From contig NC_020548.1 in the NCBI RefSeq assembly GCF_000349945.1, positions 558,001 to 622,000 of the forward strand: DNA of 64,000 nucleotides. The letters are read 5' to 3'. A program made the translations under genes and the position numbers. A model generated the notes under the pieces. The model was not told the origin of the DNA, did not search any database, and saw only the letters and a list, made by a program, of their open reading frames with translations. Positions 43,341 through 52,090 of the stretch are shown in pieces; the first letter of the stretch is position 1, and each line of letters starts with the position of its first letter. Source of the DNA: Azoarcus sp. KH32C (GTDB taxonomy: Bacteria; Pseudomonadota; Gammaproteobacteria; Burkholderiales; Rhodocyclaceae).

Positions 43341-43389
43341 GGAGTCGTGAGCAGAGCGGCATTCTAGATGAGGCGCGCTCCGCCGGATG

Positions 43390-44169
43390 TTACGGGTTGA
43401 GCGAGCGCTGCAGCACTTCCAGCACCTTGCGCAGGTCCTCGATCGGCACCTGGCCCGGCGCGGAGGCCTTCTGGCCGACGGCGAAGCTCACCGACGAACC
43501 GAACACCCAGCCGAAGAGGCGCGATAGCGAACCGTAGGCGCCCATCGACATGCTGATGATCGGCAGCGAGATCGCCTTCTGCCCTTGCAGCGTCGCCTGC
43601 AGCACCGTCAGCACGTCCTCGAGGCCTTGCGGCATCACCGCGACCTTCGCGACGTCGGCACCAGCCTTCTCCATCGCGACGAACTTCGCGACGATTTCCT
43701 CGGCCGACGGCGTCTTCTGGAAGTTGTGGAAGGAGGCGATCAGCTTCGTGCCGGTCTCGCGCGCGAGTTCCACGGCGGCCGCGAAGTGCTTCGGCTCGCA
43801 CGAGAGTTCGTAGTCGAGGAAATCGACCGAGCCCGAACGCGCGACCGCGCGGTACATATCAAGCACCTGCTCTTCGGAAATCCCGATCGTCTCGCCACCT
43901 TCGCGGATCGAACGGCGCGTGAAGATGATCGGGATGCCGGCCGCACTCTTGCGGATCTCCTCGGCAAGCGCCACGACGCGACCGCTGTCCGAGATGCCGC
44001 CGAAGAAGTCGACGCGCCATTCGAGCAGATCGGGCTTCTTCGCGACGATCGCGTCGAGCTCGCCGAGCACGCCGGCCTCGTCACGGCCGACGAGCGGCGC
44101 GCAGACCAGCGGCTCCTTGCCGCCGGCGATGGGTTGGCCTTTCACTTCCAGGGGACGGGTCATTGCCAT
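43390..44169 (-). CDS. aroD: Type I 3-dehydroquinate dehydratase (AroD/QsuC-like), catabolic context
   Basis: The 259-residue enzyme keeps all type I signatures: EWRVDFF with Glu50 and Arg52, the general acid/base in SFHNFQKTP (His148), the Schiff-base lysine in DVAKVAVMP (Lys175), and substrate-binding MSMGAYGSLSRLFG (Arg217) and SAPGQ (Gln240). It interconverts 3-dehydroquinate and 3-dehydroshikimate through an imine. The surroundings (QuiC-like TIM and VOC proteins, IclR regulation, CoA enzymes) point to breakdown of hydroaromatic acids rather than aromatic amino acid synthesis. GAGAGGAATCGATTC precedes the ATG. It is the last gene before the terminator. Confidence 0.9.
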   Translation of the reverse strand: MAMTRPLEVKGQPIAGGKEPLVCAPLVGRDEAGVLGELDAIVAKKPDLLEWRVDFFGGISDSGRVVALAEEIRKSAAGIPIIFTRRSIREGGETIGISEEQVLDMYRAVARSGSVDFLDYELSCEPKHFAAAVELARETGTKLIASFHNFQKTPSAEEIVAKFVAMEKAGADVAKVAVMPQGLEDVLTVLQATLQGQKAISLPIISMSMGAYGSLSRLFGWVFGSSVSFAVGQKASAPGQVPIEDLRKVLEVLQRSLNP

Positions 44170-44185
44170 GAATCGATTCCTCTCA

Positions 44186-45046
44186 TTAATCCTGATAGCC
44201 GACGAGCTTGCGGATGCCGTCGGAGGTATAGCCCTCGTAGCCGAACAGCGAAAGATACAGCGGCGCCATCTCGATGAACATCTCCCGCCCCATATGAATC
44301 GTGCAGCCGCGCTCGCGGGCCGCGAGCAGCAGCGGGGTGTAATCGATCTTCATGATGACGTCGGCGACCACGGTGCGCGCCGCAACGCGCTCGACCGGGA
44401 TCGGCAGCGGATCGGTTTCCTTCAGCCCGAGTGGCGTGGCGTTGACGACGAGATCGTAGCCTTCGGGGGCGTTGGTCGCGACAAAAGCGTCACGGCAGAT
44501 GCCGAAGCTTGCGAGCCGGCCTGCGAGTTTGCCGGCGCTGTCGGTGTTGATGTCGCTGACGCCGACCGCGCTTGCTCCCGCCTGGCCGAGCGCGACGGCA
44601 ATCGCCGCACCGACGCCGCCTGAGCCGACGACCAGGCAGCGCATGCCCTTCGGGTCGATGCCGGCGCGATTCAAGCCGCGCACGAAGCCGACGCCGTCGA
44701 AGAGGTCGCCGAAGAGCGTGCCGTCGGCGCGCTTGACGATCGCGTTGCACGCGCCGGCCGCCTTCACCGTTGCACTCGCCTCGTCGAGGAAGTCGACACA
44801 GGCCGGCTTGTGCGGGATCGTGACCATCGCGCCGCGCACGTTGGAAACGGCAAAAAGCGCCGGACCGACTCTTGTGAAGTCGGCCGGCGCGATTTCCAGC
44901 GGCACCACCACCGCATCAATACCGATCGCGGCGAACAGCTTGTTATAGAGGATCGGCGCCTTCACCTGGCCGACGGGATAGCCGATGACCGGGTAAAGGA
45001 GCGTCGAACCGGTGATCGACAGCGGGTTCTGTCCTGCATTGCCCAT
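44186..45046 (-). CDS. AroE-like (shikimate dehydrogenase superfamily) protein with an altered acid-binding site
   Basis: The 286-residue protein has the shikimate/quinate dehydrogenase fold: MVTIPHK with catalytic Lys80, ACNAIVK with Asn101, GDLFDGVGF with Asp117, and the NAD(P) motif GSGGVG at 141-146. In shikimate dehydrogenases the N-terminal loop reads S-x-S-P and both serines grip the substrate carboxylate; here it is QVKAP, so Val28 and Ala30 replace them. The usual DNTDG motif has become DLFDG. The catalytic pair remains, so it is probably an active dehydrogenase for a different alicyclic substrate. It lies 16 bp upstream of the aroD-like gene in one operon. Confidence 0.85.
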   Translation of the reverse strand: MGNAGQNPLSITGSTLLYPVIGYPVGQVKAPILYNKLFAAIGIDAVVVPLEIAPADFTRVGPALFAVSNVRGAMVTIPHKPACVDFLDEASATVKAAGACNAIVKRADGTLFGDLFDGVGFVRGLNRAGIDPKGMRCLVVGSGGVGAAIAVALGQAGASAVGVSDINTDSAGKLAGRLASFGICRDAFVATNAPEGYDLVVNATPLGLKETDPLPIPVERVAARTVVADVIMKIDYTPLLLAARERGCTIHMGREMFIEMAPLYLSLFGYEGYTSDGIRKLVGYQD

Positions 45047-45106
45047 GGAAGCTTCCTTCTCTTGTTCGATGCTTGAAAACGCTGTCTGTTGGGGTTGGGG
45101 GTAAGC

Positions 45107-46867
45107 TTAGTCCGTGCTCACGTGCGACACCTTCGCGTTCGGCGAGTAGATGTCGAGGATGTTCCAGTGGCCGGTCGTCGGCACCGGGTTGTTCTTCATC
45201 GCGACGTCGATCACGAAAGGCTTGTTCGACTTCACCGCCTGCGCGAGCACTTCCTTGAACTGCGCTGCCGATTCGATCTTCACGCCTTCCGCGCCGTAGG
45301 CACGCGCCACCGCCGCGAAGTCCGCTTGGTAGGGCTCGCCGTCCTTACGGAACAGCGTGCCGGTCGTCGTGCCGTAGTGCGCCTTCTGCAGGCCGGCGAT
45401 CGTGCCGAATGCGAAGTTGTTCATGATCACCCACACGACCGGGATGTTCTCCTCGACCGCGGTCGCGAGCACCGCCGGGTTCTGGCCGAAGCCGCCGTCA
45501 CCGACCAGCGACACGACCACACGATCCGGGAACGCGACCTTCGCGCCGAGCGCAGCCGGGGCGCCGAAGCCCATCGTGCAGTAGCCGCCCGGAGTCAGGA
45601 TCGAGCCCGGCGTGAAGATCGGGAACTGCTGGCCGACGCCGTTCTTGTTCCAGCCTACGTCGGTCGTGATGAAGGCATCGCGCGGGAGCACTTCGCGGAC
45701 CACCGACAGGATGCGCTCGGGCATCATCGGGAAGCAGTCGTCCTGCACGAACTTCTGGTTGCCGGCGACGAAGGTCTCGCGGAACGCGGCGATTTCCTTG
45801 CGCAGCGCATCGTTCTTGCGGCCTTCCGGCAGCATCTCGCGGGCGACGCGGTTCAGCACCGTCAGCGCGTTCTTCAGGTCGGTCACGACGCCGATCTCGA
45901 CCGGATAGTTGCGGCCGATCTCGTTCGAATCGATGTCGATGTGGATCAGCTTGGTCGGCGGGAAGCTGAAGGTGAACTCGTTTTCCCACGAGCTGCAGTC
46001 CGCTTCCGAGAAGCGCGTGCCGAGGCCGATGATCCAGTCCGCGTTGCGGCACTTGTCGTTCACCAGCTTCGTACCCCAGAAGCCGGTCATGCCCAGCACC
46101 AGTTCATGGTCGTCCGGCAGCACGCCCTTGCCCATCAGCGAATGCGCGACCGGCAGCGACAGGTGGTCGGCGAAGGCGCGCAGTTCTTCCGCCGCATCGG
46201 CCAGGATCACGCCGCCGCCGGCGTAGATCACCGGGCTCTTCGCGTCGAGCAGCGCCTGCACGATCTTCTTCGCGGTCACGTCGTCGATCGAGGGCTTCTG
46301 CACCGCCTTCGTGTGATGACGCAGGCGGGTGAAGAGCGAGACGTCGATCTCACGCGAGAAGATGTCCATCGGCACATTCACCAGCACCGGGCCGGGACGG
46401 CCGCTTTCGGCGAGCTGGAAGGCCTTCTCGAGGATCTCGGGGAAGAGTTCCGGCGTATCGACACGCCAGGCACGCTTCACGAAGGGACGGTAGATCTCCC
46501 ACTGCGACGCGTCCGCGTGCAGGTTGATTTCCTGGTGCGGGTGCTTGCCGTAGTAGTAGCTCGGGATGTCGCCGGCGATCACGACCATCGGGATCGAGTC
46601 GAGCGCAGCATTCGCGACGCCGGTCGCGGCGTTCGTGAGGCCCGGCCCAAGGTGGGACAGCATGACCGAGGCCTTCTTCGTCGCACGGGCATAGCCGTCG
46701 GCGGCGTGCGCGGCGATCTGTTCGTGGCGCGTGTTGATGAAGCGGATCTTGCTGTTTTCCAGCGCGGTGAGCACCGCGATGTTGGTGTGGCCGCACAGGC
46801 CGAAGATGTGCTCGACGCCGCGGTCTTCGAGGTAGCGGACGAGCTGGTGGGAAATCAGTTGCTTCAT
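45107..46867 (-). CDS. Thiamine-diphosphate-dependent enzyme of the acetolactate-synthase type
   Basis: The 586-residue protein has the three-domain layout of this family. The N-terminal PYR domain carries the activating glutamate in NTRHEQIAAHAADGYAR (Glu49). A central domain (about 190-330) follows, then a C-terminal PP domain with the diphosphate/Mg motif GDGGFGQN through NNFAFGT (about residues 455-485). Members include acetolactate synthase, sulfoacetaldehyde acetyltransferase, glyoxylate carboligase and ring-cleaving diketone hydrolases, and motifs alone do not separate them. The C-terminal tail GHWNILDIYSPNAKVSHV is an extra. Its place among AroE/AroD-like and CoA-transferase genes suggests C-C cleavage or ligation of a keto acid from that pathway. 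GGAGGCGACGCCAA precedes the ATG. Confidence 0.85.
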   Translation of the reverse strand: MKQLISHQLVRYLEDRGVEHIFGLCGHTNIAVLTALENSKIRFINTRHEQIAAHAADGYARATKKASVMLSHLGPGLTNAATGVANAALDSIPMVVIAGDIPSYYYGKHPHQEINLHADASQWEIYRPFVKRAWRVDTPELFPEILEKAFQLAESGRPGPVLVNVPMDIFSREIDVSLFTRLRHHTKAVQKPSIDDVTAKKIVQALLDAKSPVIYAGGGVILADAAEELRAFADHLSLPVAHSLMGKGVLPDDHELVLGMTGFWGTKLVNDKCRNADWIIGLGTRFSEADCSSWENEFTFSFPPTKLIHIDIDSNEIGRNYPVEIGVVTDLKNALTVLNRVAREMLPEGRKNDALRKEIAAFRETFVAGNQKFVQDDCFPMMPERILSVVREVLPRDAFITTDVGWNKNGVGQQFPIFTPGSILTPGGYCTMGFGAPAALGAKVAFPDRVVVSLVGDGGFGQNPAVLATAVEENIPVVWVIMNNFAFGTIAGLQKAHYGTTTGTLFRKDGEPYQADFAAVARAYGAEGVKIESAAQFKEVLAQAVKSNKPFVIDVAMKNNPVPTTGHWNILDIYSPNAKVSHVSTD

Positions 46868-46921
46868 TTGGCGTCGCCTCCAGATATGAATGTGAGTGCC
46901 GTATCGATTGCGAAGCCGGGG

Positions 46922-47761
46922 CTACGCCTGATTCTTCCCGGGTACGGCACGGCGCGCCGGTCCCGCATAGGTATAAGGAATGTTCTTGGGCATCGGGCCC
47001 TTGATGCGCCCGCCCTGCTGCGACTGCTCCCACGCGTGGGCGAGGATGCCGACCGAGCGCGACAGGATGAAAAGCCCGCGCCCGAGCTCGGGCGCAAAGC
47101 CCAGCTCCGCGTAGATCACGGCCGTCGCGCCGTCGATGTTCATCGGAATGCGCTTGCCCTTGCGGCGTTCGAGGATCGCTTCGACCGTCTGGCCGATCTG
47201 CGAATACAGCCCGGCGACGACACCTTTTGCACGCGCTTCTTCGACCATCGCGAGGAGCTTGCCGGAGCGCGGATCGATCGGATGGAAGCGGTGGCCGAAG
47301 CCGGGGATCACCTTGCCGTTTTCTGCAATATAGGCATCGAGTGCAGCTTCCACCGCGGCTTCGAGCGAAGTGCCCTGCTCGATGCGCTTCGCCGCATCGG
47401 CGTAGAGTTCCATGCACTGCTGACCCGCGCCGCCGTGGATGCCGGCGAGCACATTCACCGCCGAGGCCATCGCGTTGTTGAGTTCGACGCCGCAGGTCAT
47501 CGCCATGCGCGAGATCGCGATCGACGGCGCGTGCGGGCCGTGATCGACCGCCGACACCAGCGCCGCTTCCAGCAGACGCGACTGCTCGGCATTGGGCAAA
47601 TCGCCACGCACCATCAGCCAGATCATCTGCGGGAAACTGACGTTGCCAATCAGCTCCTCGATCGGGTAGCCGCGCATCGCGATCTTGCCCGGCTCGATGT
47701 CGATGATTTCGGTGGTCCACCACGCCTGTGCGTCGCGGACGATGTCGTCGGCACTCTTCAT
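46922..47761 (-). CDS. Citrate-synthase-fold protein, citryl-CoA-lyase type
   Basis: The 279-residue chain is shorter than citrate synthases (about 370-430) and matches citryl-CoA lyases and the C-terminal domain of ATP-citrate lyase. The catalytic trio is visible: His109 in GIHGGAGQ, His157 in GFGHRFH and Asp210 in MNIDGATAV. The NIDGA form is more typical of lyases than of synthases. It probably cleaves or forms a citryl-CoA-like thioester, releasing acetyl-CoA. The CaiB-type CoA-transferase gene just before it (the stop and this ATG are almost contiguous) could supply the CoA ester. The ATG at 47761 is preferred over the TTG at 47767. Confidence 0.8.
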   Translation of the reverse strand: MKSADDIVRDAQAWWTTEIIDIEPGKIAMRGYPIEELIGNVSFPQMIWLMVRGDLPNAEQSRLLEAALVSAVDHGPHAPSIAISRMAMTCGVELNNAMASAVNVLAGIHGGAGQQCMELYADAAKRIEQGTSLEAAVEAALDAYIAENGKVIPGFGHRFHPIDPRSGKLLAMVEEARAKGVVAGLYSQIGQTVEAILERRKGKRIPMNIDGATAVIYAELGFAPELGRGLFILSRSVGILAHAWEQSQQGGRIKGPMPKNIPYTYAGPARRAVPGKNQA

Positions 47762-47763
47762 GA

Positions 47764-48966
47764 TCAAATCGCCTTCTGTTCGTGGAGTTGGGCAACTTCG
47801 GCCGCCGTGTAGCCCAGTTCGGCGAGGAGCGCATCCGTGTGCTCACCAAGCACCGGCGGCGGCGTCGCCACGTCAGGGTTCGCGCCCGCCATCTTGAAGC
47901 CCGCGCGGACGAGGCTGATGTCGCGTCCCACGCCCGGCACATCGTCGAATTTCGCGAGCAGATCGCGACTGCGCACCTGCGGATGATCGAGCACTTGCGG
48001 CACGCTCAGTACACGACCGGCCGGCACGCCGAGTTTGGCGAGGATCGTTTCCCATTCCTCGGCGGACTTTGCGGCCAGCCCCGCTTCGATCTCGACCTTC
48101 AGCACCTTGCGGTTGCGCTTCCGTGCCTCGCGCTCGGCAAAACGCTCGTCGCTCGCAAGCTCCGACCGCCCGATCGCGACCACCAACGCCTCGAACTGCT
48201 CCTGCTTGTTCGCGGCGATGTTCAGGAGCCCGCTACCGGTGCGGAAGGTGCCCGACGGCGCGGCGGTAAAGTTCTCGTTGCCCATCGGCACCGGCTCCTT
48301 GCCGGCGATGAGGTAGTTCGACACCACCCAGCCCATCGTCACGATCGTCGAGTCGAGCATCGACACGTCGATGAATTCGCCCTCGCCGGTCTTCGCCTGG
48401 CGCACCAGCGCGCTCGAAACCGCGAAGGCCGCCGTGATGCCGCCGATCGTATCGGCGACCGGGTAGCCGACACGCAACGGCGCCGATTCGTCGTCGCCGG
48501 TGATGCTCATCACGCCCGACATGCCCTGCACGATCTGGTCGTAGGCCGGCGCATGGCGCATCGGGCCCTGCTGGCCGAAGCCCGAGATCGCGCAATAGAC
48601 GAGCTTCGGATTGATTTCCTTCAGCACCTCGTAACCGAGACCGAGGCGATCCATCACGCCGGGCCGGAAGTTCTCGACCAGCACATCGGCCGTGCGCACA
48701 AGGCGGAACAGCACTTCCTTGCCGGCCTCGGACTTGAGATTCAGCGTCAGCGACTTCTTGCCGCCGTTCTGCGCGAGGAAGGACGCGCCCATCTTCGCCT
48801 TGTTCAGCGCGGGATCGGCACCGAGCTGACGCGCGAGGTCGCCCGACTCGGGCACCTCGACCTTGATCACTTCGGCACCGAGCAGCGCCAGCTGATACGC
48901 GCAGAAGGGACCCGCCAGCACATTGGTGAGGTCCAACACGCGGATTCCGGAAAGCGCTGCAGTCAT
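47764..48966 (-). CDS. CaiB/BaiF family III CoA-transferase
   Basis: The 400-residue enzyme has family III signatures: GIRVLDLTNVLAGPFCAYQL at the N-terminus, GGKKSLTLNLKSEAGKEVL near residue 68, VENFRPGVMDRLGLGYE near 97, and the catalytic aspartate in APAYDQIVQGMSG (Asp143). It transfers CoA between two carboxylic acids. It begins the inner transcription unit of the operon: 234 bp of non-coding DNA with a palindrome lie before it, and the citryl-CoA-lyase-like gene follows without a gap. The likely job is to activate a pathway acid for the lyase. AAGGAGTGGGAC is the ribosome binding site. Confidence 0.9.
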   Translation of the reverse strand: MTAALSGIRVLDLTNVLAGPFCAYQLALLGAEVIKVEVPESGDLARQLGADPALNKAKMGASFLAQNGGKKSLTLNLKSEAGKEVLFRLVRTADVLVENFRPGVMDRLGLGYEVLKEINPKLVYCAISGFGQQGPMRHAPAYDQIVQGMSGVMSITGDDESAPLRVGYPVADTIGGITAAFAVSSALVRQAKTGEGEFIDVSMLDSTIVTMGWVVSNYLIAGKEPVPMGNENFTAAPSGTFRTGSGLLNIAANKQEQFEALVVAIGRSELASDERFAEREARKRNRKVLKVEIEAGLAAKSAEEWETILAKLGVPAGRVLSVPQVLDHPQVRSRDLLAKFDDVPGVGRDISLVRAGFKMAGANPDVATPPPVLGEHTDALLAELGYTAAEVAQLHEQKAI

Positions 48967-49024
48967 GTCCCACTCCTTCGTTCTCTAGGGATCGACACCG
49001 ACCCCGTCTCGTTGAAGAAATAAT

Positions 49025-49037
49025 AGAACGCAATTCT
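49025..49037. promoter_or_regulatory. AGAAC-N3-ATTCT palindrome before the CaiB-type gene
   Basis: AGAACGCAATTCT has 4-bp outer arms (AGAA/TTCT) and differs by a single core base from the AGAAC-N3-GTTCT palindrome at 51102-51114. It lies about 60 bp upstream of the CaiB-type start codon, within an AT-rich promoter-like stretch, and fits an IclR operator for the inner transcription unit. Confidence 0.45.
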
Positions 49038-49200
49038 CTCCTGCGCAACTATTTTTGAAACGCGGTTTTATTTTGAGAGAACTTCGACGAGAGGATGAAA
49101 CGAACGGACGACACCGCGCCGCCGCCAACACGAAGGCGGCGCAGCCGGAAGCCAAGGGAAAAGGTAGTGAACGACGGCGGTCAGCGCCGCCCTCGTGAAA

Positions 49201-50043
49201 TCAGACGCGGGTGGCCTTATCGGTGAGCCACTGTACCGCGGCCTGCGCGCGGGTCATCACGCGCGGCAGTTCGCTGTGCTGGTTGTCGTCGCTGAAGACG
49301 TCGAGCGTGTAGTCGCCGCGATAGCCGTTGCGCTCGAGCCCCGTGACGAGCTCCGAGATCATCTGGCCGTGTGCGCCCTCGCCCGGGAACACCCGCTCGT
49401 GGCGCGACACTTCGACAAAGTCCTCGATCTCCGAGATGAAGTCGAACTTGTAGTCCGAGATCTGCACGAGGAAGATCCGGTCGGCCGGGATGGCCTGCAG
49501 CGGCTCGATCGCGGTCTGGCGCATCAGGATCTGGAAGGAATCGACGACGAGGCCGACGTTCTTTCGGTTCGCGAGTTCGACGACGCGCCACGCGTCGGTG
49601 TATTCGCTGACCCAGCGTCCCCAAGGCAAAGCCTCGTAGCCGATGCGGATGCCCATCGGCGTCGCGAGCGTGCCGAGCACCGACAGGTTGTGCGCGAGGA
49701 CTTCCGGGTCCGCGATCGCCGTCGGGGCCGTCGCGGAGGACACGATCAGCAGGCGGCAGCCGACCGAAGCCGCGAGTTCCAGGATCGATTTCGCCGCCTC
49801 GATGCGATATTCGAATTCGCGCTCGGTGTTGCCGCCGATCTCGCGCAACACTTGGAAAGCGCTGACCTTGAGCCCGCTCTCTCGCACCTTGCGCGCAGCC
49901 ACTGCCGCCCCTTCGGGGTGCGCCAGCAGGTCCTTCGCGTTCAGCTCGACGGTCGTGAAACCCGTGGCCCGGGCGGCGTCGATCTTGTCCTGCAGCGTAC
50001 CGGGCAGCGTCGCGCTGTTGATCCCGATTCTACGAATATCCAT
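49201..50043 (-). CDS. QuiC-like TIM-barrel protein (dehydroshikimate dehydratase N-domain relative)
   Basis: The 280-residue protein resembles the TIM-barrel half of bacterial dehydroshikimate dehydratases: GTLQDKIDAARATGFTTVEL near residue 15, IGYEALPWGRWVSEYTDAW with metal ligand Glu137, LVVDSF with Asp168, LVQISD with Gln194 and SRHERVFPGEGAHG. The fourth ligand, normally Glu in LEVF, is Asp248 here (TLDVFSDD), and Gln171 follows VDSF where relatives often have His. In two-domain QuiC enzymes a VOC/HPPD-like domain is fused C-terminally; here it is the separate gene just upstream. I expect dehydration or isomerisation of a hydroaromatic acid, not necessarily dehydroshikimate. The ATG at 50043 is chosen over the TTG at 50058. 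Confidence 0.8.
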   Translation of the reverse strand: MDIRRIGINSATLPGTLQDKIDAARATGFTTVELNAKDLLAHPEGAAVAARKVRESGLKVSAFQVLREIGGNTEREFEYRIEAAKSILELAASVGCRLLIVSSATAPTAIADPEVLAHNLSVLGTLATPMGIRIGYEALPWGRWVSEYTDAWRVVELANRKNVGLVVDSFQILMRQTAIEPLQAIPADRIFLVQISDYKFDFISEIEDFVEVSRHERVFPGEGAHGQMISELVTGLERNGYRGDYTLDVFSDDNQHSELPRVMTRAQAAVQWLTDKATRV

Positions 50044-50079
50044 GAGCGGCGTCGGCAAAGGGTAAGGGAGGCGGAAGTC

Positions 50080-50955
50080 TCAGGCGGCGGCCTGCACGAT
50101 CTCGAAGTAGAACGGCGGCACGACCGGTGTCGTGACAAGACGCGTCACGCCCGGTCGCTCGGCGTCCGCTTCCGGTTCGCGTGCGAGCGGCACGGCATTC
50201 CCGCGCAGTCCGGCAGCGACGGCGGCCAGTGCATCAGTCTCGATGCCGATATCGGCGATACCTTCGACGCTCGTCGGATCGACGCCTTCTTCGCTATCGG
50301 CCCCCGGGCAGATCGCCAGACGCAGCTTGCCGCAGGGGCTCTCCATCCAGACCTTTCCGGTTTTCGTCGTACCGGTCGTACGGAAGCCGAAGACCTGTTC
50401 GTGGAACTCGACCCATTCCTGCTCACGACCGGCGCAGACATTCAGGCTGACGTGCTCGACGCGCTTGAGGCCGAGCGGCACGACCGGCGGCTTGTCCTGC
50501 GACAGCGGCAGGAAATCAACGTCGTAGATCGTATGGTCGCCGTAGCGGTCCACAAAGTAGATATGCGTGCCGCCGACGCCGACGACCGCCGGGATGTTCA
50601 ACTCCATCGCACCGGCGTGGGCAGGGACGTCCCAAGCGCCGCTCGCCAGCGCCCGCTTGTAGGCGGCGGCAACGTTCTTCACGCGCAGCGCGATCGCGCA
50701 GATGCCCGGCCCGTAGGCGCGGTTGAAAGTCTGCGCGAAGCTTTCCTCGTCGGCATTGATCAGGAAGTTGATATCGCCCTGCCGGTACAACACCACGTTT
50801 TTCGATCGATGCTTCGCCACCGCCGAGAATCCCAACTGCTCGAAATGCGCAGCGAGCGCCGCGGGGTCGGTTGAAGCGAATTCGACGAATTCGATTCCGT
50901 CCATCTGAAGAGCGTTGCTTGAAGCGTCAGACGTCGAAAAAAAGGGGTCTTGCAT
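50080..50955 (-). CDS. HPPD-like VOC protein (counterpart of the QuiC C-terminal domain)
   Basis: The 291-residue product has two VOC modules like 4-hydroxyphenylpyruvate dioxygenase and the C-terminal half of QuiC: GIEFVEFASTDPAALAAHFE near residue 20, RSKNVVLYRQGDINFLIN near residue 50, VEHVSLNV near residue 166 and FYFEIVQ near the end. The HPPD iron site uses His, His and Glu. Here His168 and Glu285 align, but the middle ligand (usually GIQHIAL) is Asp235 in GIADIGIE. It could be a modified metal site or a structural partner of the TIM-barrel protein. It is the first gene of the operon. The ATG at 50955 follows AGGAGCCAAAGG, and the upstream extension lacks similarity. Confidence 0.8.
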   Translation of the reverse strand: MQDPFFSTSDASSNALQMDGIEFVEFASTDPAALAAHFEQLGFSAVAKHRSKNVVLYRQGDINFLINADEESFAQTFNRAYGPGICAIALRVKNVAAAYKRALASGAWDVPAHAGAMELNIPAVVGVGGTHIYFVDRYGDHTIYDVDFLPLSQDKPPVVPLGLKRVEHVSLNVCAGREQEWVEFHEQVFGFRTTGTTKTGKVWMESPCGKLRLAICPGADSEEGVDPTSVEGIADIGIETDALAAVAAGLRGNAVPLAREPEADAERPGVTRLVTTPVVPPFYFEIVQAAA

Positions 50956-51101
50956 CCTTTGGCTCCTGACTGCCGAGCGGCAGCGGACATGCGAATTTGA
51001 ACAACGCGACACGAAATGGTGCGCAATGACACTTTTATCATAGGGCTGGTGCCTTACCCAACATCTTTCTGCACGCCGACGCGAACGATATTGCACCGCA
51101 C

Positions 51102-51114
51102 AGAACACCGTTCT
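51102..51114. promoter_or_regulatory. AGAAC-N3-GTTCT palindrome between the VOC and IclR genes
   Basis: AGAACACCGTTCT is a perfect 5-3-5 palindrome lying about 150 bp before the VOC gene and 186 bp before the divergent IclR gene. It shares the GAAC-N3-GTTC core with the palindrome at the first IclR gene, which supports a common operator type. Confidence 0.5.
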
Positions 51115-51299
51115 AACATTTGACAGCATAGTTCCCGGATCGGGCAAGTCCCCGTCGCGCACCAGGATGTGGTCCGCACCTTAGTCTGCAAGGGCTTTCG
51201 GGACGTTTGCCGTGACACAGTCTGCACACGAAATTTCCCGAAACCCGGCTATCATGGTTGGCAGTCAAGAACCAGGTTTCATTTTTTGGAGCATCCACC

Positions 51300-52022
51300 A
51301 TGAGCAGCGAAGGCGTCGCATCCGTAGAACGCGCCCTAACCATCCTCGACGTGTTCACCGACCGTGACAAGAGTCTGACCCTCACGGAAATCTCGAAGCG
51401 CGCTGGTTTCTACAAGAGCACCACGCTGCGCCTGGCCGAGTCGCTCGAAAAGTTCGGCTACCTGCGCCGGCTCGACGACGGCGCTTACCGCCTCGGCCCC
51501 AAGCCGCTGTTCCTCGGTTCGCTGTATCAGAAGCACTTCAGCACCGGCGACTTCGTGCCGCAGGTGATGCGCCGCATGTCGGAGGAGCTGCGCGAAGGGA
51601 TCTCCTTCTTCGTGCGCGACGACGACCGTCGCGTCTGTCTGCATCGCGTCGACTCGCCCCGCGCGATCCGTGACGCGATCCACGAGGGCGACGCCTTCCC
51701 GCTCAACACCGGCGCGTCGGGCCACGTGCTGCTCGCCTTCAGCGGGCTTACGGGCGGCAAATACGACCAGATCCGCGACCGCTATTACGCGATTTCGATC
51801 GGCGAGCGCGATCCGGAAACGGCTGCCGTCTCCTGTCCCGTCTTCGCCGTACAACAGCGCCTCGTCGGCGCGCTGTCGGTCTCCGGTCCCAAGTACCGCC
51901 TCGAAGAAAAAGCGCTCGAAGCGATTGTGCCGACGCTGCAGAAATACGCGGCCGAACTCACCCATCTGTTCGGCGGCGCCTGGCCTGACCTGAGCAAGGT
52001 CGGGGTGCGCGCCCACGCCTGA
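51300..52022 (+). CDS. IclR-family regulator of the hydroaromatic-type operon
   Basis: The 240-residue protein has an IclR winged helix (SVERALTILDVFTDRDKSLT and ISKRAGFYKSTTLRLAESLE, about residues 7-60) and the effector domain (about 80-235, with FPLNTGASGHVLLAFSGL and VSCPVFAVQQRLVGALSVSG). It is divergent from the operon that starts with the VOC gene, the usual arrangement for a local regulator. The ATG at 51300 follows GGAGCATCCACC and gives the normal family length; a longer frame adds 14 residues without similarity. The effector is probably a pathway acid. Confidence 0.9.
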   Translation: MSSEGVASVERALTILDVFTDRDKSLTLTEISKRAGFYKSTTLRLAESLEKFGYLRRLDDGAYRLGPKPLFLGSLYQKHFSTGDFVPQVMRRMSEELREGISFFVRDDDRRVCLHRVDSPRAIRDAIHEGDAFPLNTGASGHVLLAFSGLTGGKYDQIRDRYYAISIGERDPETAAVSCPVFAVQQRLVGALSVSGPKYRLEEKALEAIVPTLQKYAAELTHLFGGAWPDLSKVGVRAHA

Positions 52023-52090
52023 GCGGGGCCGCCGGCGCTTCGCGACCGTCGGCGACGCTGACTGCAGCTGCCCCCTCGCGGGGACTGCGG

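Noticed and set aside
45089..47812. Plus-strand open frame of about 900 codons opposite the ThDP enzyme and citryl-CoA-lyase-like genes
   Set aside because: Arg/His/Asp-rich shadow of well-conserved minus-strand genes; no motif and no ribosome binding site.
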